Assembly (NCBI GenBank): GCA_023140095.1
Contig: JAGLMJ010000002.1
Coordinates: 1 to 32,393 of the forward strand
Direction: 5' to 3'
Source: Candidatus Omnitrophota bacterium
GTDB taxonomy: Bacteria; Omnitrophota; Koll11; Zapsychrales; Zapsychraceae
DNA: 32,393 nt
Shown piece after piece: positions 1-6,650 of this stretch. Position numbers and translations under genes: made by a program. How positions within the stretch are numbered: the first letter of the stretch is position 1; every line of letters begins with the position of its first letter. Under the pieces are notes generated by a model that saw only the letters and a list, made by a program, of their open reading frames with translations, made no database searches and was not told the origin of the DNA.

Positions 1-2
1 CT

Positions 3-557
3 TGGAACCTGCTAAACATTTACGAGAAAAGAGGATTCCATCCTCTCTATGTTCTTTTTGATTCCTGGTATAGTTGCGTAGGAAATCTCAAAGCCATTGC
101 GCGCAAAGGTTGGCAATGGATCGGTGCATTGAAATCAAACCGTTTAGTCTCAATTGTCCAAGGAACTTATAAAGCGGTGGCCGATTTGGATTGGACTGCA
201 GAATCAGTCCACAAAGTTTGGCTTAAAGCTTATGGTTTTGTTCTAGTCAGTAAGATGGTCGCCACAAACGGCGACATTACCTGCATTGCTACGAACGATT
301 TGTCTCTAACAGATTATGAGACATTAAAAAACCATAATGCCCATCGCTGGAATATTGAAACTTTTCACAGAGGCATCAAACAATGCTGTGGTATCGAAAA
401 ATGTTATTCAGTCAAAGAGCGATCGCAACGTAATCATATCTTGTGTTCATTTTTAGCATTCTTAAAACTTGAGTGGCAACGTATCAAAACTAAGGTTTCT
501 TGGTATCAACAAAAATGGAATATTGCGCGTTCGTCTGTTACTGCCTTTTTATGTTGA
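3..557 (+). CDS. IS701/IS4-like DDE transposase, C-terminal part (cut by window start)
   Basis: The frame is already open at the window edge, so only the C-terminal ~184 residues of a cut-and-paste transposase are visible. The segment FDSWYS near the start carries the second Asp of the DDE triad, and WNIETFHRGIKQCCG carries the catalytic Glu. RNHILCSFLAFLKLE and VSWYQQKW follow, as I recall them in cyanobacterial-type IS701/DDE_5 transposases. The visible end looks natural (TGA at 555-557). No right inverted repeat could be assigned because the left end lies outside the window. Base composition is lower in GC than the housekeeping genes downstream, as expected for a mobile element. The family call is from memory of motif patterns; the DDE transposase call itself is firm. 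Confidence 0.85.
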   Translation, partial: WNLLNIYEKRGFHPLYVLFDSWYSCVGNLKAIARKGWQWIGALKSNRLVSIVQGTYKAVADLDWTAESVHKVWLKAYGFVLVSKMVATNGDITCIATNDLSLTDYETLKNHNAHRWNIETFHRGIKQCCGIEKCYSVKERSQRNHILCSFLAFLKLEWQRIKTKVSWYQQKWNIARSSVTAFLC

Positions 558-590
558 AGCGCGTAAGTCCTATATTATTTCAATCTTTGA

Positions 591-1154
<564 letters not shown>

Positions 1155-1627
1155 GCAGTTTAAAAAGGTATTATTTAATAAAAGGCATTTCATTAATTTG
1201 AGGTGCCTTTTTCTTGAAATTCATTTATTAGAACAGTCTAATTTTGATATAATAGATTAGGATTTAGAGTTAAATAGGTTCGAAAATCGTTGATAAAGCG
1301 ACCCCATTTTTGAGTTTATAAGTTGTTTAATTGCAGCATGTTGCAAATGTTAAAATTAGACCCTGACAGGACATCAGAACCATTTGATTTGTCACTCACC
1401 TTATTCCCGACGAGAAATTTGAGAATCCTCTTTAGGATTATTCTAAAATTATTCTGTCAAACGAGAAGTTTCTCTCCTTCCAGCAGTTCACTTTTCATCA
1501 GTTTGATGAACCACTGAATCCACTTCATAATCGACGCTAAAGCACAGAACTATATAAAAGTTGTGGATGAACACAAAATCGGGCTTGATAACAGGCTTGT
1601 CGAGGACAAAAACAAGGAAAGGAGTTC
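1155..1627. other. Gene-poor stretch before the truncated 1628 ORF
   Basis: No convincing intact gene is visible here. Besides the terminator at 1180-1213 there is a dyad ATTAGA-ACAG-TCTAAT (1227-1242) six bases upstream of a TATAAT (1248-1253), which may be a regulated promoter. There is also the left arm of a 16-bp inverted repeat (1486-1501) and a small hairpin TTCATCA-GTT-TGATGAA next to it. A short open frame around 1540-1635 (KAQNYIKVVDEHKIGLDNR in part) ends in TGA inside the start of the 1628 ORF. It could be the tail of a decayed gene, but I do not recognise it. Confidence 0.35.
1180..1213 (+). terminator. Rho-independent terminator after the PEP-CTERM gene
   Basis: An 8-bp perfect stem, AAAAGGCA (1180-1187) with TGCCTTTT (1204-1211), closes a 16-base loop and runs into a T-rich tail. 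It lies 26 bases after the PEP-CTERM stop codon. Confidence 0.6.
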
Positions 1628-1649
1628 ATGTTTCTGATGAAAAGTGAAC
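1486..1649. repeat. 16-bp perfect inverted repeat pair
   Basis: GTTCACTTTTCATCAG at 1486-1501 is exactly repeated in inverted orientation as CTGATGAAAAGTGAAC at 1634-1649, 132 bases apart. The right arm lies over the first codons of the 1628 ORF. A 16-bp perfect match at this distance is unlikely by chance. It could be the ends of a decayed element, a regulatory dyad, or the trace of an inverted duplication. Confidence 0.6.
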
Positions 1650-1783
1650 CGAAAAAGAAGTCATTCAAATGGATCGTTAGCGAGAACAAGATTCTCAGTA
1701 TTTCAGATGTTGATCGACTTAGAGATGCTCGTCTGGAATTTAATGACGAGCAAGAACTCCCTGCGCTCTTGGCGCAGGGATGA
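1628..1783 (+). pseudogene. Truncated ORF, possibly a tyrosine-recombinase N-terminus
   Basis: An open frame of 51 codons starts at ATG 1628 behind a very good ribosome-binding site (AAGGAAAGGAG, 5-7 bases upstream), so a real gene once began here. It reads MFLMKSEPKKKSFKWIVSEN followed by KILSISDVDRLRDARLEF. The pattern 'KILS..DVDRLRDA' resembles the start of the SAM-like domain of phage-type integrases (K-x-L-T-x-x-E-V-x-x-L), but that is a weak resemblance. The frame runs straight into hairpin 1 of the repeat element at 1754 and stops within a few codons, so it looks truncated by that insertion. The last residues (PALLAQG) are encoded by the hairpin. Confidence 0.45.
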
Positions 1784-1877
1784 ATTGCTCTCAGCAACTA
1801 AAAACGATATTTCCGGTGGGTGGCGCGGAGCGCCATGAAATCGGCGAACGCCCTGTGCTCTTGGCACAGGGTAGTTC
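1754..1877. repeat. Three-hairpin REPIN/MITE-like element
   Basis: The element is bounded by inverted ends GAACT (1754-1758) and AGTTC (1873-1877). Just inside each end is an 8-bp hairpin with the same loop TCTTG: CCCTGCGC/GCGCAGGG (1759-1779) and CCCTGTGC/GCACAGGG (1851-1871). The two stems differ by one base pair changed on both sides, a compensatory change. A third hairpin, TGGCGC-GGA-GCGCCA (1821-1835), lies between them. Paired inverted hairpin units are the layout of REPINs and of small non-autonomous IS200/IS605-type elements. It has no coding capacity. The left side truncates the 1628 ORF and the right side abuts the broken IS630 remnant exactly where its homology ends. Confidence 0.65.
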
Positions 1878-2089
1878 ACATTTTCGATACCGCCGTCTTT
1901 GTATTCTTTTATATATTTAGTGACAACATTGACGGTGACCCCTGTTAACTGCGCAATCTTTTTATTCGATTCTCCTTGGCTTTTTAACCACAAGGCTTCC
2001 ATCTTTCTTTGAACGCGCGGATGGGGATGATGATATCGCTCATAGTTTAAATCCTTTTTCTCAGCTTCAGTAAACTTAATTTTAATCAT
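1877..2089 (-). pseudogene. IS630-family transposase, N-terminal helix-turn-helix remnant
   Basis: On the minus strand an ATG at 2089, preceded by GAGG, opens MIKIKFTEAEKKDLNYERYH and continues HPHPRVQRKMEALWLKSQGE, then a helix-turn-helix (KKIAQLTGVTVNVVTKYIKEYK) and GGIENV. This is the typical start of an IS630/Tc1-like transposase, whose HTH binds the element ends. Homology ends at about residue 71, at base 1877. Beyond that the frame simply reads through the three-hairpin element to 1703. The DDE catalytic domain is absent, so this is a dead fragment. Confidence 0.75.
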
Positions 2090-2195
2090 GACCAACCTCG
2101 TTGGTAATGGATTAAGAATTTTATCGCTTACTGGAAATTATATAGATCAATTTGGATTATTACACATAAAAATCATATTTTATGAAATCGTTTAG

Positions 2196-2330
2196 TATAA
2201 CAATAAAAACAATCCTAGCGTAGTCAAACACTTCAATCTTCAGAGATTGCTTGATATTGTTCGGCAGGGAGAGGAATCTCTTCAGATGGCTCGTTTCCGG
2301 GAGATTAATGGAGGTCGAAGGATATCATGA
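2196..2330 (+). pseudogene. Possible C-terminal remnant of an unrecognised gene
   Basis: A frame open from 2196 to the TGA at 2328 reads NPSVVKHFNLQRLLDIVRQG and then EESLQMARFREINGGRRIS, with ordinary protein-like composition. There is no convincing start codon or ribosome-binding site, so if real it is the tail of a decayed gene. I do not recognise the family. It may be a chance open frame. The rest of 2090-2373 shows nothing beyond AT-rich sequence that could hold the promoter of the ATPase gene at 2374. Confidence 0.2.
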
Positions 2331-2373
2331 ATAATTAACTTGCAATATATGAATTTCATGGTATATTTAAAGC

Positions 2374-3528
2374 ATGATTGAACGCAAAGATATTACAAAA
2401 CACATTACTCAGGCTTTGGGTAGAGGCCGAATAGTTTCATTGTTAGGCCCGCGCCAGTGTGGAAAAACAACATTAGCCCGTCATTTTGCTAAGCCAGGAT
2501 CGTCCTTATATTTTGACCTTGAAGACCCTGTTGATAGCGCCAAGATGGGAGAACCTAAAAATGTCCTTGAGAATCTTAAAGGAACGGTTGTTATTGATGA
2601 AGTTCAGAGACAGCCAGAGTTGTTCTCTCTTTTGCGTGTTTTAGCTGACAGAGTTCCCTTGCCGTCTAAATTTCTTATTCTTGGAAGCGCTTCGCCTAAT
2701 CTGATTAAACATGCTTCCGAATCATTAGCCGGAAGGGTGGAGCGAATAACGATAGGAGGTTTTTCTTTAGATGAGGTGGGAACAAAAGATTCTGGGCGTC
2801 TTTGGTTGCGGGGAGGGCTGCCTCGAGCTTTTCTTGCGAATACTGATGAGGAAAGTTTTACTTGGCTTAAGGAATACACTCAAAGTTTTGTTGAAAGAGA
2901 CCTTCCGTTGCACGGTGTATCATTACCTCCAATGACATTATTGAGATTTTGGACTATGCTTGCCCATTATCACGGACAGGTTTTTAATGCCAGTGAAATA
3001 GCGCGTTCTTTAGGAATTAGTGTTATGACGGTAAAACGTTATGTGGATGTATTAACAGGTGTTTTTATGATAAGGCAAGTACAGCCGTGGTTTGGGAATA
3101 TTAAAAAGAGGCAAATTAAGTCTCCCAAGATTTATTTTTATGATACAGGTATTTTGCATTCCTTACTCGGGATTCAAACAAAAAATGATTTACTGGCGCA
3201 TCCCAAATATGGGGCTTCATGGGAAGGGTTTGTTATAGAAGAAGTCATTCGTTCTGTTGAGCCGCACGAGGTTTTTTTCTGGGCGACACATCAGGGCGCG
3301 GAGATTGATTTGGTATTTAACAAAGGCGGCAGAATGTATGGAGTTGAGATTAAACGTGCCGATGCGCCAACGATGACTCCGTCGATGCGGATTGCGTTGG
3401 AAGACTTGAAACTTGAACGTATTGCCGTTATTTATCCCGGCAAACGACGTTATTCTATTCATAAACAAGTTGACGTTGTTCCGTTTGATGAAATTTCAGG
3501 CGGGATGAAGAGATTGTTTTTATTATGA
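2374..3528 (+). CDS. AAA ATPase with C-terminal DUF4143 domain
   Basis: This is a 384-residue protein of the AAA_14-DUF4143 family. Walker A is GPRQCGKTT (residues 25-33), Walker B is VVIDEVQ (72-78), and LILGSAS is a sensor-like strand. The C-terminal half begins near YTQSFVERDLP, contains a helix-turn-helix (ASEIARSLGISVMTVKRYVD), and ends with a PD-(D/E)xK-like core (GASWEGFVIEEV, GAEIDLVF, GVEIKRAD). Such proteins are widespread, scattered between strains and poorly characterised; many have been viewed as accessory or selfish-type ATPases. The length is typical and complete. The stop codon overlaps the start of the next gene by 4 bases (ATGA), so the two are translationally coupled. There is no obvious ribosome-binding site at the ATG. 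Confidence 0.85.
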   Translation: MIERKDITKHITQALGRGRIVSLLGPRQCGKTTLARHFAKPGSSLYFDLEDPVDSAKMGEPKNVLENLKGTVVIDEVQRQPELFSLLRVLADRVPLPSKFLILGSASPNLIKHASESLAGRVERITIGGFSLDEVGTKDSGRLWLRGGLPRAFLANTDEESFTWLKEYTQSFVERDLPLHGVSLPPMTLLRFWTMLAHYHGQVFNASEIARSLGISVMTVKRYVDVLTGVFMIRQVQPWFGNIKKRQIKSPKIYFYDTGILHSLLGIQTKNDLLAHPKYGASWEGFVIEEVIRSVEPHEVFFWATHQGAEIDLVFNKGGRMYGVEIKRADAPTMTPSMRIALEDLKLERIAVIYPGKRRYSIHKQVDVVPFDEISGGMKRLFLL

Positions 3529-4214
3529 AGAAAGACGAAATTTTACGCTTAAAGTTTCAGCCTGATATTACGTGGGGGTATGAAATTCTTAATAGGTTTT
3601 CGAATGAAATGAGTGCTTCCTATAAAAAGGGATTTGCTAAAGAATTAGTGTTTTCCATTACTCAAAAAATGGAGATGTTCTCGTACATCACTCTGAGTTT
3701 GAATCAGAAATTAAATGAGATAAGGGATGTTTTAAAGACGGATTCCAGAGGCGTTAAAGAATGCCTGGATAATGGATATGCATATTCTGAAATTAAAGAT
3801 GAGCTTAAAATTGCCTTTGTGTGTTATTTAGATTCTGCAATTTTTGAATCCGATAGTTTGTGCGAGTTATTGGAGAAATTTAGCCGCGAGGTCATGAACA
3901 ATATTTTGATGGATAAAAGGTTTTGTTTAAAATGTGAAATAGCAAAAAAAGATTTTGACATGGAATGGCGTAAGGATTTACGGCGTATTAGGAATGATTG
4001 GATTCATAATTATCATGGATGGTTGGTGTTTCAAAAAAACGGTGACAACTTTGAGTCTGTCATTGAAGTTCCCCGAAAAGCTAGAGGGAAGAATTTTAAA
4101 AAAGACAAAAATATTAACATCATTTTAATTAATAGAATATCCAAAGGTGTCAATGAGTACTTACGTATTATACAAGACATTTTAGTTGAGAAAATTACAG
4201 CGCTTAAACAATAA
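3525..4214 (+). CDS. Putative HEPN-domain protein (possible ribonuclease toxin)
   Basis: This 229-residue, largely helical, soluble protein has no signal peptide. Near its C-terminal third, RRIRNDWIHNYHGW contains R156-N157-x3-H161, the RNxxxH (R-x4-6-H) motif that marks HEPN nucleases and related nucleotide-binding folds. It resembles the Cthe_2314-like HEPN group as I remember it, but that assignment is tentative. The start codon is fixed by the 4-base overlap with the ATPase gene. Known HEPN toxins cleave RNA and are usually paired with a neutralising partner; here the only partner is the DUF4143 ATPase. A non-toxic accessory role (HEPN domains also occur in sensor and defence complexes) cannot be excluded. 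Confidence 0.6.
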   Translation: MKKDEILRLKFQPDITWGYEILNRFSNEMSASYKKGFAKELVFSITQKMEMFSYITLSLNQKLNEIRDVLKTDSRGVKECLDNGYAYSEIKDELKIAFVCYLDSAIFESDSLCELLEKFSREVMNNILMDKRFCLKCEIAKKDFDMEWRKDLRRIRNDWIHNYHGWLVFQKNGDNFESVIEVPRKARGKNFKKDKNINIILINRISKGVNEYLRIIQDILVEKITALKQ

Positions 4215-4300
4215 TTATTTTGTGGCTCAGAACCGCGCGGGTTGGGATACCGAATACCCACCCCATTTCTTAACCCATTTGATGCCAGTAACTTACTAGA

Positions 4301-4501
4301 ACACCCCTAACAAGACGGCTACACAGGCTTTTGAACTTTATTGTTGGTCATTATGATTGTCGGGGTAACTCTGTTGATGAAGAGACCCATAATGAACACA
4401 TTGTTAAGTCTGTTAAGCGGTTGAAAACACACTGGCCAGAACTTGAAATTATTGGGCTTTGGGTTAACCGTCATTGGCAGGTAGAAGTCAGGCATAAGTA
4501 G
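4301..4501 (+). pseudogene. C-terminal remnant of a carbonic-anhydrase-like protein
   Basis: In the frame ending at the TAG 4499-4501, the sequence NFIVGHYDCRGNSVDEETHN is followed by EHIVKSVKRLKTHWPELEII and GLWVNRHWQVEVRHK. VGHYDC.GN is the zinc-site signature of a small beta-carbonic-anhydrase-like family, and the following helix and 'IGLWV' strand match it too. The N-terminal half is missing: upstream sequence in this frame has no start codon or recognisable domain. It is therefore a truncated gene, probably lost when the accessory region was rearranged. Confidence 0.55.
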
Positions 4502-4607
4502 GTTTTAACTTGGTCTAGACATCCGTCCATTTTTTCTATTAAACATACAAATTATTTCAAGAGGAAAAGGGAATAGTGCTCGGCTCAGAGGGTGCGGTCA
4601 CCCAGTC

Positions 4608-4636
4608 TTGTTTTCTATAAGTATTTGCAATATAAT
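4608..4636 (+). promoter_or_regulatory. Sigma-70-type promoter of the slipin gene
   Basis: TTGTTT (4608-4613) and TATAAT (4631-4636) are separated by exactly 17 bases, 50 bases before the ATG at 4687. The ribosome-binding site AAGGAGGGG stands 3-4 bases before that ATG. Confidence 0.55.
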
Positions 4637-4686
4637 AATCCGATTAAAGATCTCTGAGAGGATAACCAAATAACAAGGAGGGGAAA

Positions 4687-5556
4687 ATGGGCATCGTTTA
4701 TACCACTATTTTAGTTGTGGCAGTTATATTTTTTCTGGGTATTCGGATTATTCGACCGATCCGAAGAGGACTGATCGAACGATTAGGGAAATATAACCGT
4801 TTTGCCAATCCGGGATTTCATTGAATCATTCCTGTTATTGACAATATGTATATAGTGAATATAACCGAACAAATGATCGACGCGGAGCCGCAGGAGATCA
4901 TTACGAATGACAATTTAAACGCCCGGGTCGACGCGCAGGTTTATTTCATGATCAAAGATGACGCGGAGAGTGTTAAGGGTTCCCTGTACAATGTCAATAA
5001 TTACCGGCGGCAGATCGTTAATTTAGCGAGAACGACTTTAAGAAATATCATCGGCACGCTTACTTTAAAGTCGGCGAACAGCGAGCGCGGTAAAATAAAC
5101 GCGGAATTGCATACGACATTAAGAGAAGAGACGATCCGTTGGGGATTGGAAATTGTCCGCACGGAGTTAAAAGAGATCGACCCGCCCAAGGATGTCCAGG
5201 ATACGATGAACAAGGTTGTCAAAGCGGAGAATGAAAAGATCGCTGCTATCGATTTTGCTACTGCCCGGGAAACAGAAGCGGACGGAGATAAGAGAGCGAA
5301 GATCAAAGAAGCTGAAGGCATAAGACAATCCCGGATCTTGCAGGCAGAGGGTGAAGCCGAAGCGATCAAGCTTGTGAATGAAGCTGCTGAGAAGTATTTT
5401 GTCGGAAATGCCCAGCTTTTGAGAAAGCTACAGGCCGTTGAAACAGCCTTAGAAGATAATGCGAAAATTGTGGTCCCTGAGAATTCAGAACTTGTCAATA
5501 TCATTGGAGAAATGGCGGGTGTTTTACCGTTAAAGAAGAGCCAAAAAGATACATAG
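4687..5556 (+). pseudogene. Slipin/SPFH (band 7) membrane protein, interrupted by in-frame TGA
   Basis: ATG 4687, behind AAGGAGGGG, opens an N-terminal membrane helix (VYTTILVVAVIFFLGIRI) and the SPFH start RRGLIERLGKYNRFANPGFH. Codon 46 is then TGA (4822-4824). The frame resumes unchanged with IIPVIDNMYIVNITEQMID and continues through the whole band-7 domain, a coiled coil rich in EAEGIRQSRILQAEGEAEAI, and a normal C-terminus. Many slipins read PGLHW-IIP here, so TGG to TGA is the simplest reading. Slipins are membrane scaffold proteins, often partnered with NfeD proteases; none is here. Either this is a nonsense mutation, a base error, or readthrough; a restart at ATG 4846 would lack the membrane anchor. 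All other checked genes use TGA as a stop, which argues against recoding. Confidence 0.75.
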
Positions 5557-5645
5557 AAGAACACGCTCGAAGAGTGCACCCGGAATGAAACGAGGGTGTA
5601 ACCCGAAGTATTTTAAATAAACCGGGTAAGAAAGCGAAGTAATCT

Positions 5646-5661
5646 GTTATAGTGATATAAC
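5646..5661. promoter_or_regulatory. Operator-like dyad upstream of the dehydrogenase/ligase pair
   Basis: GTTATA-GTGA-TATAAC is a perfect 6-bp-arm dyad 38 bases before the ATG at 5699. The right arm could double as a -10 element. No clear -35 box is seen, so its role is a guess. Confidence 0.3.
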
Positions 5662-5698
5662 TAAATTCAGGAAAATCCAGAAAAACACCCGTACATAT

Positions 5699-6643
5699 AT
5701 GAACATCGGAATAGCCAAAGAAATAGGGGCCTACTTTTTAGAACGCAGGGCGGTCCTTTTACCAAAAGAGGTTGGTAAATTAGTTGAGGCCGGTAATAAG
5801 GTCTTTGTCGAGAAAGGATTAGGAAGAGGTATCTATATTAATGATCCTGAATACCGGCAGGCCGGGGCAAAAATAATCAGTGACCGGAAAGATATATTCA
5901 ATAAGCCCATTGTGGTCAAATTAAAGCCGCCTTTACCTCAAGAATTTAGGCTGCTTAAAAACAACTTATTGTTCAGTATGTTCCATGCTGAGCAGAATCC
6001 CAAATATGTAAAGGCCTTGAAGAAGAGAAATGTTAAGGCAATTGCGATGGAAGAGGTCCGGAACAGGATCGGTGAGCGCCTCATTCAATGCACAGACATG
6101 TCCGGCGAACAAGGCATGATCTACGCTTTCCATCTTATGGACAAAAGTCCTTGTGATTGCAATGTGTTGGTCTTGGGGTACGGCAATGTTGCTTCCGGCG
6201 CTTTGAAAATAGCCTTTAGTCTAGGGGCTAAGGTGAAAATTTTAAGAAAACAAGAATATCCTGATATCAGACACTTCCTCAAAGATAAAGATATTGTCGT
6301 AAACGGTGTTCAGTGGCCAAAGGAGAAGAGGGATAAAAAAGAATACATTATTACGAAGGACATGTTTTCTCTCCTGAACGGAGGCGCGGTGATCCTTGAT
6401 CTTTCTGTGGACTACCCCAATCCCATTGAGCCCTGCCGTCCTTCATTCCTGAATAACCCGATGTATAAAGTCTGCGGCATCAAATGTGTCAGCCTGTATG
6501 GCTATCCGAGATTGGCCCCTATTTCAAGCTCTCAACAATATTCAAAACAGGTATTGCCTGTTCTGCTAAAAATTGCGTCGACCCCCTTAAAGAAACTCCC
6601 CAAGTCCATTAAGGATGCGATCGTCGATCCTGAGCAATATTAA
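5699..6643 (+). CDS. Alanine dehydrogenase / carboxyethylornithine synthase-like protein
   Basis: This 314-residue protein is of the AlaDh/PNT superfamily. The N-terminal catalytic domain starts MNIGIAKEIGAYFLERRAVL and has the strand 'VVKLKPPLP' and 'FSMFHAEQNPKYV', which is closer to N5-(carboxyethyl)ornithine synthase-type proteins than to true alanine dehydrogenase. A Rossmann segment follows (NVLVLGYGNVASGALKIAFS), then the substrate-domain return (GGAVILDLSVDYPNPIEP). The family reduces an imine between an amino acid and pyruvate using NAD(P)H, or the reverse. It is shorter than alanine dehydrogenase (~370 residues). It lies directly upstream of an ATP-grasp gene, so the two probably act in sequence on one amino-acid-derived metabolite. 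The substrate is unknown. Confidence 0.7.
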   Translation: MNIGIAKEIGAYFLERRAVLLPKEVGKLVEAGNKVFVEKGLGRGIYINDPEYRQAGAKIISDRKDIFNKPIVVKLKPPLPQEFRLLKNNLLFSMFHAEQNPKYVKALKKRNVKAIAMEEVRNRIGERLIQCTDMSGEQGMIYAFHLMDKSPCDCNVLVLGYGNVASGALKIAFSLGAKVKILRKQEYPDIRHFLKDKDIVVNGVQWPKEKRDKKEYIITKDMFSLLNGGAVILDLSVDYPNPIEPCRPSFLNNPMYKVCGIKCVSLYGYPRLAPISSSQQYSKQVLPVLLKIASTPLKKLPKSIKDAIVDPEQY

Positions 6644-6650
6644 ACGACCT

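Larger units (their letters stand above)
4215..4686. other. Intergenic stretch with a gene remnant and the slipin promoter
   Basis: The stretch holds the carbonic-anhydrase-like fragment (to 4501), a small hairpin GGGTG-CGGT-CACCC (4590-4603), and the promoter at 4608-4636. Nothing else in it looks like an intact gene. A short frame at 4266-4310 ending ...NPFDASNLLEHP is not recognised. Confidence 0.4.

Noticed and set aside
1703..1876. Extension of the IS630-like frame through the hairpin element
   Set aside because: The residues after GGIENV are encoded by the three-hairpin repeat and the truncated 1628 ORF read backwards; they match nothing in IS630 transposases.
1754..1877. CRISPR repeats
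   Set aside because: There are only two related units, they are inverted relative to each other, and there is no regular spacer pattern or cas gene.
4822..4824. TGA as recoded Trp or selenocysteine in the slipin gene
   Set aside because: Several intact genes here end in TGA and Trp is coded by TGG throughout; no SECIS-like hairpin is evident right after the codon and the family has no selenoprotein members that I know of.
5001..5579. 192-residue minus-strand open frame opposite the slipin gene
   Set aside because: Composition is Ser/Ala/Phe-rich with no motif, and it is the antisense shadow of the well-recognised SPFH coding frame.
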